A stretch of 64,000 bases of DNA from Vespa crabro (taxonomy: Eukaryota; Arthropoda; Insecta; Hymenoptera; Vespidae): positions 16,226,999-16,290,998 of the forward strand of contig NC_060956.1 in the NCBI RefSeq assembly GCF_910589235.1, in the 5' to 3' direction. The notes under the pieces are model-generated. The model made no database searches. It had not been told where the DNA came from and saw only the letters and a program-made list of their open reading frames with translations. Shown in pieces: positions 23,564 to 35,688 of the stretch. Made by a program: the position numbers and the translations under genes. Each line of letters begins with the position of its first letter. The stretch's first letter is position 1.

Positions 23564-25698
23564 TTAAAAGTTAAACATTTCTTCCATCACATTAAATTTT
23601 TTATTGTTTGATCTTTCTTTGCAGGAAGTAAGTATTTTTTCCTCTCCTAAACACGAACAATGAAATTCTTTAATAAGCACTTTCTCTCTTCTTCTCTCAG
23701 GTATCTTAATTTTTTTAAGAGTAGTTTTTCTTTGCTCATTCGAAACTATTTTAATATACGTTATGTTTAATACCGATTTGGATTCATCCATTATATCCCA
23801 TGGTGGATAGATATTTACAATGCTTTCTGATTTCATTTCAATCTTACCTACGATATCAGGTATAATAATCATAGTAATCATTTTATATGATGTTTTTTCA
23901 CTTGATGATTCAGATAAATTAGATTTTCTATGATTTTCATTGCTATTTAATAGATTAAAAGAATCGTCCAAGACAATTCCTTCTAAAAATTGTCTGTATA
24001 AATGCACTGTACATTTATCTACATATACGACCACGTGTGGCATAGACGTACCATCTATATCTACTTGCTTCATTTGATGCTGCCACATACGAACAAATGA
24101 TGTTTGTCTATTTACCAATGATTGCAATTTTGCTGCTAAACTGTTCCTAAAACAGAAATAGAATTATTATGTTAATATATAAGAGTTATCATACAAGGAG
24201 ATTTTTAAATCATTAAAAATATTTACTTTTTGATTCTGCGCTTTTTCTTACAAGAGTCTAATATTTGTAAAGACATAGCAGGCCAGCTATTCGTTCTTAC
24301 TGGAGATGTAGCAGTACTTATAACAAAATTTGTTTGACTTAGTCTACTATCTATGCTTTCATTAGAAAAGGTTGTTACTTGTGATATTTTGTCCAATGGA
24401 TGACCATTTTGAAACATAGATGACGCAGATTTCATGGATTCTACTTTAGATAACAATATTTCATCTGAATCTTTAGAAGATTCTATAGTCCATTCATTTG
24501 CAATTTTATGGGGAAGTTTATTCTTATAGACTTCTACTTCAGAATAAAATGTCTTATCTGAATCTTCAGGAGATGCAACGGACCATTTATCTATAACCTT
24601 ACATAGACTTTTTGATATAATATTAGATCCAGGAATAGAGTTTTTTGTCAAAGGAATTTCATCCTCATTATCTATATCTTCTATCATATTATTTATTATT
24701 TCATCATTATCACTATTTAAATCTGTAATCTCCTTGTGTTCTGTTATATTACTATCATCGCTAGATACTGACTCAATCACTGGAGTGTTCTTATCTATAG
24801 AATTATTATTTATAATTGTATTATCCTTTATCATCGAAGAGTACGAGAAAATAGGAATAATCATGTTCTTTGATATACATATTTCTTTATCTCCATCATC
24901 TTTACCACAATCTATTTTTCTCTGTTTTGCAGCAGATATAAAAATTTCAGGACTTAAAGAATTAACATTTAATGATGTATTAGAAGATAATAAGTTTATA
25001 TTTCTATTGTCACAATCACTTGTCTGAACGATAGTATTATTTAATTTATGCATCTGATTGTTTTCAGTAATACATCTTCTACGTCTTCTTTTGTAATAGT
25101 ATGCATCTCTAACTAATATAGGAGATCTGTCCACCTTTACATTCTGTGAACTATTATATTCAGAATTGTTTACAAAAAGATTTTTTTTTATGTTAACATA
25201 ATCATCTATGTGCAACTCGATTTCTTTCTTTTTACCAGAAAAATTTACCCTCTTTCTATTCTTTCGTTTTAAGCTACCAAGAATTGGTGATGTTTCTAGC
25301 TGTTTACATATTTCACTTTTTATAAGATTATAATCTGATTTTGATCTTACATTATTATGGTTTTTGCAAACACCAAAAATAGGAGATGTTTGTGCTTGTT
25401 TTGATATAGCTGTACCCAATACAGGTGATGATTGATTAGATTCTTTACTGGATAGATCGTCATTGTTGTTATGAATTTCAATCCACTTGCGTACAAAATC
25501 TTCTTTTTCTGTACCAGGTATTCTTGCCACATTTTCGTCAATTATAAATTTATTACCATCAGGTTTCTTTAATCTATCTATTGTATTTAAATTTATAATA
25601 GATTGACCAAAATTTAACCTCTTCACGTATTTTGGTTTTCTCCTGTATCTCTCATTTTGTGGAATATTTTCAATTTCTGTATCATCAGAACTGAACAT
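23564..25698 (-). CDS. SPIDR-like DNA-repair scaffold protein, short form
   Basis: Two exons, 24,227-25,698 and 23,564-24,146, join in frame over an 80-bp GT..AG intron to give 684 aa. The first 490 residues are low-complexity, Asn/Ser/Asp-rich and basic in patches. They carry four SP(I/V)(L/F)-type motifs near residues 91, 105, 137 and 192. The second exon holds a segment LAAKLQSLVNRQTSFVRMWQ (from about 494), followed about 90 residues later by VNIYPPWD (about 601). As I recall it, human SPIDR has the same order: LAxxLxxLxNR, a WxHQ box, then an FPPW box. SPIDR links homologous-recombination factors such as RAD51 and BLM. The protein ends about 75 residues after the PPW box, so the C-terminal part of the vertebrate protein is absent. 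An ATG 19 codons upstream (25,755) is also in frame. I prefer 25,698 because the upstream residues look like translated AT-rich leader. The family call is moderate. Confidence 0.6.
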
Positions 25699-27197
25699 TG
25701 AAGTATAGAATGTATAATTTGAAAATAATATATATATATACAAATTTTTATACATTAAAAATTAAAACAAACAGAATAAAAATGACACAATACACTTATA
25801 GTCGCCATATTATAATGAAAAAGGAAAGTAAAATCTTGAGATCTTATTCATCTTATTCTTACATAATGCATGATGCAAAATGTATACGAAAATTACACAA
25901 ATTTACGTAGAAATTACAATGGAAGAAATATGAATAAATGGGAAGTTATAAATGAAACAATATATTTAAACTTTATCAAACGTCTTGGATGACGGGTGCA
26001 GTAAATTGTGTATACATACCTGAATCGATTGGAATTTTAGCAGACAAATCGTAATCCTAATACTAAATTTTAATTTTATTTTTTACGAAATTTTATTTAT
26101 CGCTGTAAATATACAAAAAATAATATTTTAAATTAAACAATTATAAATCGAATAATAAAAAATAATATGAAAGATAAGCATATAAAAAAATAATATTGAT
26201 GTCTATTGTGTAATTTAAAAATATAAAAAGAAATTTTTATTAAAAATTCTTATTCATTATTACACGTCAACTTAAATTCATTTTCTGATATTTAATTCTT
26301 AATTAATTCTTAATTAAATTCATTTTCTGATATTTTCTATATAGTTTTTCTTCGTATGTATAAATAATCATAAAATATTCGGATCGTAAAATACAACTCG
26401 AATGAAATTCCGATTCCGAGTAACCATTACGTTCATTATGGTGAAAATATTGCCTTCAAAGCTTAAATTCCCAAGTACGCCCGATGCTTTTCCAATAATT
26501 TGAAATATACGATTTAGAGAGGATTAAAATATCATTAAAAAAAAAGAGAGAAGAAGAAAGAAAGAGAGAAATACTACATTTTTATAAAGCATTAACATAT
26601 ATCGATATGTATTAAAATCGTACATTTATCGAACTAAAAACAACTCCATTAATTATCAATAAAACGTGATAGGTAAAATATTTTTTTTAATGTAAAGAAT
26701 TAAAAGAGTATAATGACTATTGTTATTCAAAATGGATAATTATAATTTGTTTGGAATAAAATCTAAAATAATAATAAGTTACAAATTACTTCTAACAAAT
26801 TAGAGAATGACAATCAATTTTTAATAAATAAATAAGACTTATAATTAATTATTAATTAGAGATATAGTCCTATTCCTAATAATCTTTTTTATCATAATTA
26901 CAACAGTAAAAAGTAATTACATGATTCCATAATCGGTAACATTTTTTCTCTATCTTCTTACACATCTTTAATTCGTCCTATATCTTCATCTTCACTTCAT
27001 AGAAAACGAAAGAGGAAATGTAGGAAGAGGATAAGGGAGTAACGACAGTATATTATAGTAACTGTGATTGGAGTGGAAGAGACATTCAGTTGGTCGAAAG
27101 GTGGTGAGAAAGAATGGTCAAAGGGAAAAGAAACAAGAAGAGAAAGAGAAGGTGGAGAAGAAGAAGAAAGTATCAGAGATATTCATTATTGGGCAAG

Positions 27198-27198
27198 T

Positions 27199-27241
<43 letters not shown>

Positions 27242-27824
27242 AAAGGAGCAAGACAGAGAGTGGTTACTACGAGCTAGGTTCGTGGTGGGACACGAAAAAG
27301 GGTTCCAAGCCCGGCGTGGAAATCTAAATCGGCGAGAGTGCTCCGTACTCGGCTTGCCGCACAATTACCGGGCGGCGAGTGTCGAGGAACCCCTTTTTAT
27401 ATTAATAGTCGAGATAGTCGAGCGTGTCGGTGCGATGAGGGCCAACCAAAGAGGGAAGAGCGAGTGAGAGAGAGAGAGAGGGAGAGAGAGAGAGAGAATG
27501 AGAAAGGAGGAGGAAGGAGAGGATGTGTCGATGGCGAGGAATGAAAAGGAGAGGGAGATAGAAGAAAAGAGAAGGAGGACATAGCATCATGAGTCACGAA
27601 AGAGAGAAAGAGAGAGAGAGAGAGAGACAGAGAGAGAATATGAGTGATCAAGGAAGAGAGGAGATAGAGAGGGAGTCAGAGAGAGGGTACGAGAGGGGGC
27701 CTCGAAATGATAGATAGGAGGACGGGATACCACGGACCCCTTGCGACACCGTTGCTTCAGTTTCAGTTCGCGATGGAGGCTACTTACTCCTTTTAGCTGG
27801 TATCATCGTGATTTTTCTGTTCAT

Positions 27825-27867
<43 letters not shown>

Positions 27868-28440
27868 AAGAGAGAGAGAGAGAGGGAGAGAGAGAAACAA
27901 AGAGAGAGAGAGGGAGAGAGAGAAACAAAGAGAGAGACAGAGAAACAGAAGAGAAGATAAGGGTTGTTACCAGAGGGTGGTTGGTACCACGTGACTGGGA
28001 TTAAGTAAACGCGTTTGAGAAGAGGATATCTATATATATAGGAGTACGGTGGCATGAATTAGTTTTGAAGATTTCTCAAAGGATTGCCTTAGTTAAGGGG
28101 TGAAAAAAGTGATTCTTAAGAGAATCGTTGAAACAGAAAAAGAGGAAGAGAAAGGCCCTGATCGATACGTTGAGTCAACACGGAGGTGGCCGGATGTTGG
28201 ACGGTGCAGTGATTCGATTGATTCGCTGAAGAGTGTTCGTGGCTTCCACCGAACTTCCGAGTGCCGCGTTAAATGCGTGCGCGTTCATGCGACTCGTCGT
28301 ATAGTAACGCCGGTTGTACAATATACCGCGGTAGCTTCTGTCACCATCGCACACGACCACACACTCCAGAAGAAACTCCACCTGAAGGAAGAGGATAGCA
28401 AGAAATAAAAGGGTTGAGAGAGAGAGATAAAGAGATAGAA

Positions 28441-28486
<46 letters not shown>

Positions 28487-29072
28487 AGAGGGAAAAAAGG
28501 AAAGAGACAGAGAACACAGGTAGTTGTGGTGGTATTGTTGGTTGTGGTGGTCGTGGTGGTCGTGGTGGTCTATCAAGACGCGAAAAAGGTATTGAAAAAT
28601 TAATCCCTTTTTCTTCTAAATATTTCAAAATACTTAAAAGATTCCTCCTTCTTCTTCATACAGGACAAACAAATTTTGACGAAGTATATACAAAATTTAC
28701 ATATTGATATTTCGTCAAGATTTTTTTCATTAATTAATTATGTTCATTGGTTAATACGTGGAAAAAAAAAGAACAACATATTATCAAAGAAAAAATCATT
28801 CACATTTAAAAGAATTTCGTGAGATGTAAGTGCAATAATATGCGTTTAGATCTAATATTTTTCTTCTGCTTTGTTTTATTTATTTTCTCTTTTTTTTTTT
28901 TTTTTGAAAAAAAAAAAGATTAGAAGACGCGATTTCTTAGAAAAGGAAAAGTATCTAGACGAGCTGTCCACGCTGTACTAGATGAGTAAACAAGAATAAA
29001 AAAGCGAGAAGAAATTAAACAGAGAGATTGCAAACGAAACGAATTGGAAAAGAGAGAGAGAGAGAGGGAAAT

Positions 29073-29110
<38 letters not shown>
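27198..29110. repeat. Cluster of (GA)n microsatellites
   Basis: Separate GA tracts lie at about 27,198-27,244, 27,465-27,500, 27,600-27,640, 27,824-27,950, 28,414-28,484 and 29,050-29,110. All have the purine-rich strand on plus. The intervening sequence is GC-richer than the surroundings. Long Arg-Glu or Ser-Leu open frames over these tracts are artefacts. Confidence 0.85.
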
Positions 29111-29111
<1 letters not shown>

Positions 29112-29149
29112 CGAAGGCGTGCGAAGTGGGATGACATTGTTTGCACCCG

Positions 29150-29157
29150 TGACGTCA
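29150..29157. promoter_or_regulatory. CRE palindrome TGACGTCA
   Basis: A perfect cAMP-response element lies about 25 bp before a second perfect palindrome, GTGCACGCGTGCAC (29,183-29,196). The island is GC-richer, just after a GA tract. Function is inferred from the motif only. Confidence 0.35.
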
Positions 29158-29465
29158 CTCGTAATTCTAACGAACAATGAGAGTGCACGCGTGCACGAGA
29201 GCACATTCGCGTTGCCGCGACCCGGAGTTTAGGGTTACTCTTCCTTGAAAGAGGATCGCCAAGACTGCTTCGTATTTTTCTTAAATGAAAACAACGATAA
29301 GCTCACCTTTTTGTTTTCTTTTCTGAAATTTTTTATATTTCAAGAAAAGATGTTCGTCGATATCTCCAAGAGGTTTCGTTAATGATTAAGAGACAATGAA
29401 AACATTTTTTTTCGCAACTTTACGTTTAAAAACTTGTCGGTATAAGACATTTGATGCTTTCTTAT

Positions 29466-29503
29466 CTTTTTTTTTCTTTTTTTTTCTTTTTTTTTCTTTT
29501 TTT
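29466..29503. repeat. 10-bp tandem repeat of C plus nine T
   Basis: Three full units and a partial one of CTTTTTTTTT occur in perfect 10-bp register, ending in TTATTATAA. Confidence 0.85.
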
Positions 29504-31474
29504 ATTATAAAGCCACAATATTAAGATGACAAGTGCTTTTCTATCTAATAAAGTGCTTAAATTCATCCTATTTTCGTTCACGTTAGAGATAACAATATTA
29601 GCGATAAAGAAAGATATAGTATCGTATGAATATATACAAAAACATATATAAGTATTAAATCATTTCTGCTATTTTCCAGTTATTACTACTACTACTACTA
29701 ACAATAATAATAATAATAATTATTATTATTATTATATATATGTAATATATATTTATAATTTACATATAATATATATTTAAACATATAATACACACGCACA
29801 CAAACATATATATATATTTAAATGTTAGATTAGAGGCAACGGCAGTCCCACTGCAACCACGAAGCTATGTAGATGCATTTTATCTGTGTCAAATACATAT
29901 ATATTTTTCATATATATGTATACATACATTCGTATATATTATATTATGAATTGATCAGTGAAGAATATATGTAATAATAATAGTTATGTGATTACTACAA
30001 CAAAAACAATAATGTATCTATAAGACGAGTTATTTTTATTCACTACTACATATAATACTATAATATGTAGAAGTGTAGTAAAAACATTTTTGCTTGGATC
30101 ACATCGAGTGGGCATCACACACAAATACACACATACAAACACAAATTATGTGTTTACATCAAATATCCTTGATTCATTCTTCGATCGTCTTAAATAGAAA
30201 TTATGAATAAAATAAAATAAAATCTTTTTTATATGTATTCTTATTATCAAAATTTTATTTATTATCATATTAACGAAATTTCTGTTTCATTATATTTCTT
30301 TTTATATCTGTTATATAATAACAAAAAAATGTATAAATGTATGTATTTTTTGCATATATTTTTATTGTAAAGATTCTTCGAAGATTTTCTAGTTTCTTCA
30401 TTGAATTAAAAATAGAAAGATATAGAAAGAAATAACGTTATCTCTTTTAGTTATGTCTTATCGTTTTATGATCTTCTGTTCAAATAATTTTTCTTTCTTT
30501 CTTGTTGTTGTTCGTTTATTGTATTACTTTGCAAATTCATTAAGATCTTTCTTGGAATAGCGTCGCAAAATTCGAATCGTTGACTATTCTTATCAGAATA
30601 ACGCAACGAAGAGTTATAAACAAATAAACGATATCGTAAAAATTTTAATTTAATTGTTTATACAATGGAACCTTCACTTTTGTGCGTTAATTCGGAACGA
30701 AAACATCGATAAAAAAATATGGAAAAATCCTGATAAATGATATTTATGATATTAATAAATATTTTTTCGGCGTCGATAAATTATATTGAATTAATCAAAA
30801 TCACTGATCGTAAATTATATTATACGAAATTTCATTATTATCACAATTTATTTTTTTAATTAAATATCAATATTATCTGCAACTATTTGACGACTAATTT
30901 CAATATAAACAGAATTGCACTATGATCAAATAAATATGATAATTTAAATTCAACAATAATATTGTTGTTTACTCTCTAATATTATCGTTTATATTTATAT
31001 GGGCGATAATATAGTAATATTGCGTCTATATTTATTTAATAGACCAAGTGGTGTGATATCTTTGTAGATACACCGATATCATTTGAAAATATTAAAACGA
31101 TAAGTCGTTTGCTCCCGATCGATTAATTTTTTTTAACATTGACCAAGTTCTCATTATTACTGCGCAACTTTGACGTAAAACAACGAACGGACTTATTGCT
31201 AAACGTCTAAATCATCGGCGATATCGTGACAGTCTTAATTTAAAGTCTACCAGCAAGGAATCTTCTTATTCTTCTTTCCTCTTCTTCTATCTTTCTGTGT
31301 CACTACATATATACACACAAATACGTAAATACATATACACATGCACACGAATTCACCAATGCATTGAGTTATATCCATCTCGCTATGCACTTTTCAGTCT
31401 CTCTGCATTTCTACGTGCACTCGCGTCTTATCTCTCGAGTCTTTATTTTTTTTCCTCGATTTTTTTATCGATTT

Positions 31475-31507
<33 letters not shown>

Positions 31508-32618
31508 CTATCTCTTTTTTTCTCTCTTATTATATTTTCGATCGATAAGAAACAAAAGCTAAAAGGAAGTTATGCATAATAAAATTTCATAATCTTTGAA
31601 AGAATGAATTGTTTTTAACAACAATAGTTTTGTTTATTTAATAGATCGATGTTTCGTATCGTTACAGAAACGACATTTGAAGATTCTTCGAGGTATGTTC
31701 TCTCACTGTAAACTTAAATCTCTGCAGATAAAAAATATCTCTGAAATGATTAGATTTTTTTCTTATCAAGATAAATAAACATTAAGACGTATACTTTATT
31801 AAGTAAATATATTATTATTAATTTCGTTTGTCGCAGTTATGAACAATGATAAACAACTGAAATAAAAATAAAAATAAAAAATGTACTTAAATAGATAACT
31901 TCTTATAATGTATTAGAATAACGATAAAATAATTTAATAATTCGATATAATAGGAAAGTTAGAGAACGTCGAAAATTAGACGGAAGTTCATTCACTTTGA
32001 TTTGATTTTATGCATTTGGTACAGTTGCCTGACAAATTACACAATCTGCTATAATTTCTTCCTTGTAAGAATACAATATAAATTTAAAATAATGAAAAAA
32101 AGAAAATAAAATTTTTAATTCTTAATTAAAATAGAAAAAAAATTCATGATTAATTGCGATAGAAAAAAAATATTTATTTCAAAATAATAAAAAAAATATA
32201 ACATCAAATGAAAAACATATTCAAATAGATAAGAGTTATCGATCAATCAATGCATTTTTCTATTCAAATCTATCTAAGTTATTTAAGCTTTCTCTTTTCG
32301 CAACATATCGATGATCATTAAATTCATTACGATCAGAGATATTGTGCCAGCAAATAATATTTGCGAAGCGGACGAACAGATAGGAGCCATTTAAATGAAT
32401 GATAGAGGGAGGGTTACATTATCACTTCGCATTAGCTGGCCACAGTTTCGCAACGCTTAGCTCTTTCTCTCTCTGGAGGAATTAAAATTTCGGTTGAACG
32501 ATTAGAAAATTGCGTTCTTTAACAAAAAAAATATATATGTAGTAAAATATATACATATATATAAAAAAGGGAGTAAAAAAAATCCTTACAATTTTTTCAT
32601 TGTAATACATCTTTCCGT

Positions 32619-32619
<1 letters not shown>

Positions 32620-32705
<86 letters not shown>

Positions 32706-32757
32706 ATGTATGTATGTATGTATGTATGTATGTATGTATGTATGTATGTATGTATGT
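32620..32757. repeat. Compound (TC)n-(TG)n-(TATG)n microsatellite
   Basis: A TC run (32,620-32,650) passes into a TG run (about 32,655-32,690) and then into about seventeen TATG tetranucleotides (to 32,757). The tract is long and likely highly variable. Confidence 0.9.
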
Positions 32758-33888
32758 GCATGAAAGATAATTTTAATATAATTTTCACTAACATTCAATC
32801 ACATTAAAGGGAAAGAACAATTATCGTACACCATTTGTTGCCCCTTTCGATTCTCTTAGTCTCTGACTACTTAATAGTCGTCGTAGTTCGTATTAGAATC
32901 GTCACGCGACACACACGCGAGTCGAGTTTTAAATGAAAACAATAAAAAGGCGTAGAGGTCTATACATAGATACATATGTGTGGATATATATATATATACA
33001 TACCTATATAAACGGAGTGCGAATCACGCACGAGAAACGTCTCTAATTTACGACGCATTCGTACGCGTTTACGATTAATATTTACGAATGATAACTTGAT
33101 CTAAGATGTTAGTTTATTTTCTAATACTGATAAATAAAATAATTTTCGTTTAAGTCAGATCAAAGAGTCCTTTTCTAACTTAATTTTAACTAAAATTTTG
33201 ACTTTTAATGTCTTTTGATTTTTTTTCATTTGTGCAACACGTAAGAACATATATTTATGCAATCATGATTAATAGTACGATTTATCTCTCGCCGAAAGCT
33301 TTAATTTTTATTACGTCGTGCAAATTAGATCCTTTAACATTCTCAATCATGATCGTTAATTTAATGTTCAATCAAGAGATATGAAAACAGAGAATAACAT
33401 TAATTTGCATAATATAATGTTCTGATTAAATACGTGTTAAATTATTGGCATTAGCCTCTATAACGTAAATGCTTTAAAAAATTCGAATTTTTTTGTTTCT
33501 TGATATGAAATATTTATTGATTGATAAAGTGATATCTCTGAATATTTTAATTAAACAAATTGATATAACCAGCAGATAATATCTTCCATAATATTTTATA
33601 GAAAAAATATTCACTACAATAGTTTGTAGATTGAACGTCGTATATCGTATATTTACGTAATAAATTCTACAATAAAATTTATCAAACGATTTTATATTTC
33701 CAACCTAATTATAAAATAATTAGGTTATTTTTTTACTTAAGAGGGCAATAATAGATTTTCCAAAAAGATTCATCCAATAAGAAAACTTTGAAATTCTTAA
33801 TCAACTAAATTTGTTGTCCTCAGAATCTTCTCTTTTATCTGACATTAAAATGAAACGCTTAAGAAATAGAAAGAGAAGTATAAAGAGC

Positions 33889-33891
<3 letters not shown>

Positions 33892-33932
<41 letters not shown>
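33892..33932. repeat. (GA)n microsatellite
   Basis: About 40 bp of pure GA upstream of the transporter leader region. Confidence 0.9.
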
Positions 33933-33935
<3 letters not shown>

Positions 33936-34257
33936 GATGAGGGTTGTAAGAATCTTAGAAAAATAGGTTTATAGAGTAGAGTACCTCTGATCAACCGGTC
34001 GAACGATCAAAGAAACACAGGAAAAGGACGATTTGCTTTCAGAAAAGCGGAAGAGCGACGAACGGGCTTTGCTTACGTTGGAACTGAGGAACGAAGAGGA
34101 GAAAGAGGAGGAAGAGAAGGAGGAGAAGAAGGTGGTAGTGGAGGTGGTGGTGGTGGGTGTCGGCAGCTACCGAGACAACGTCATCGAAGATGATGCAGGA
34201 GAGAATCAGAAGAGTGTCGGTCTTCTCCGGTAATGGTTGATTTGTAGAAGCCGCTTA

Positions 34258-34265
34258 CGTATAAA
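34258..34265 (+). promoter_or_regulatory. TATA-like box upstream of the transporter gene
   Basis: The string TATAAAAA follows TTACG in a GC-richer patch about 1.4 kb before the transporter start codon. A possible non-coding first exon would run to a donor at about 34,770 (CAGCCG|GTGAGT), with a possible acceptor at about 35,340 (TTTTTTACAG). This is a hand-made promoter model with no independent support. Confidence 0.3.
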
Positions 34266-34410
34266 AAGAAATGCACGCGTTTTTTGATCATTGTGCGAAC
34301 AGGACAGCTCAGCTCTTGACTAGGCACCAATCGGAAATCGACTTTGTCTTAACTCGAGATCCTTAGCGCGTGCGCGCGCGCAACTCTCGATCCTTCAAGT
34401 TCGATTTTTT

Positions 34411-34412
<2 letters not shown>

Positions 34413-34460
<48 letters not shown>

Positions 34461-34627
34461 CATATATATATACGTATCTTTGCATATATCTGACACGTGG
34501 AAGCAGTGCAACAACGACAACGACGACGAAAAAGAGAAAAAGGAAGAGGAAGAAAAAGAAGAAGAGGAAGAGGAAAAGGAAGAAGAAGAAGAAGAAGAAG
34601 AAGAAGAAGAAGAAGAAGAAGAAGAAA
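34413..34627. repeat. (AT)n and (GAA)n-type repeats in the transporter leader
   Basis: An (AT)n run at 34,413-34,452 is followed by a purine-only AAG/GAG-rich tract at about 34,526-34,627. Both lie in the presumed 5' untranslated region of the transporter. They create spurious Lys/Glu, Phe and Ser frames. Confidence 0.8.
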
Positions 34628-35427
34628 GACGAGGACGACCTCGACAGACGACACTTTGATTCACCAAGCATAAAGCTCAGCCAGCCGCGTATTACACGTC
34701 ATGAGATATCGCGAGTGAGAAAAAGCAAAAATGACCGAAGTGACCTTCCTTTCTCCTAATTAAAGCAGCCGGTGAGTTTACGTTGAAATTAGAATTACTT
34801 GTGTTTGTTCTTTTTTTTGTTTTCCTTTTTTCTTTTTGATAAGTGTGAAGTGCATTCTCAGATACGGCATCTCGCAACTCATTAGTGAGGTCGATCTAAG
34901 AAAAGATTAATTTTTTATTTAATGAATTTCAAATTCTCTACGAGATGTTTCGTTTGATGTTACGTATTGAAATTATCACGGTTGATATCATCGATAGAAA
35001 TAAATAAAAGGGAAGATAGTGGATTATGGGAGAATGAGCATCGATCGACGTTTGTTCGTAGATCGTCGTCTCAAAGCAAGAAGTAGAAGAAGAAGAAGAA
35101 GAAGATACATTCGTTCTTGCGTAGAAGAAGAGTGTCTCGAAAGTAGACGAGACCGAGCACTGATCAGACGTGATAGCTAACAGCGTTCGGAGCTTCCCAC
35201 GGGTTTTTTAATTCTTGATAAAAGAGTATAAAAGTTTGATTTTTCTTAGAATTCGAAATGAGAGATAAAAGGCAGGAGAGATTTCGAAGGAACTTGAAGT
35301 TTTTTCTAAATTCGGGACGTTCCCTCGACTTTTTTACAGCGAGTGCTTTAAAAAAAAGCTGAAAAAAGTGTTTCCTTCTCGATAGAGAAGATATCGTAGA
35401 AAAAAAAAGAAAGAAAAAAAAGATAGA

Positions 35428-35429
<2 letters not shown>

Positions 35430-35481
<52 letters not shown>
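35430..35481. repeat. (GA)n microsatellite in the presumed 5' UTR
   Basis: About 50 bp of GA dinucleotides some 210 bp before the transporter start codon. Confidence 0.9.
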
Positions 35482-35482
<1 letters not shown>

Positions 35483-35688
35483 AGAAAAACGAAAATTGTT
35501 CGAATCGTGTGGCCATCTTCGGTATGAGGATGAGCTACGGCGGTCATGCCGTGTAATTCGAAGGGACACCACGTGAACCACGTCTCATCGTGCCGAGCTA
35601 TCCTCGCCGTTGTCCACGTCGTCGTCGTCGTCGTCATCGTCACACTGACGCTGTTGAAGCGCGACGGAGTGCCAGCAGCGTTGGAAAG

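Larger units (their letters stand above)
25756..34250. other. Gene-free stretch rich in GA repeats
   Basis: No coding gene is supported between the SPIDR-like gene and the transporter leader. From 27,060 to 29,230 the base composition rises and at least six (GA)n tracts occur, with a CRE palindrome at 29,150. From 29,240 to 33,890 the sequence is AT-rich with (T)n, (AAT)n and a large compound TG/TATG repeat. The GC-richer part may hold a promoter or non-coding exons, but no splice structure is certain. Confidence 0.5.

Noticed and set aside
34363..34759. Lys/Glu-rich, poly-Phe, poly-Ser and poly-Leu frames
   Set aside because: All come from one (GAA)n tract and one (AT)n tract read in different phases.
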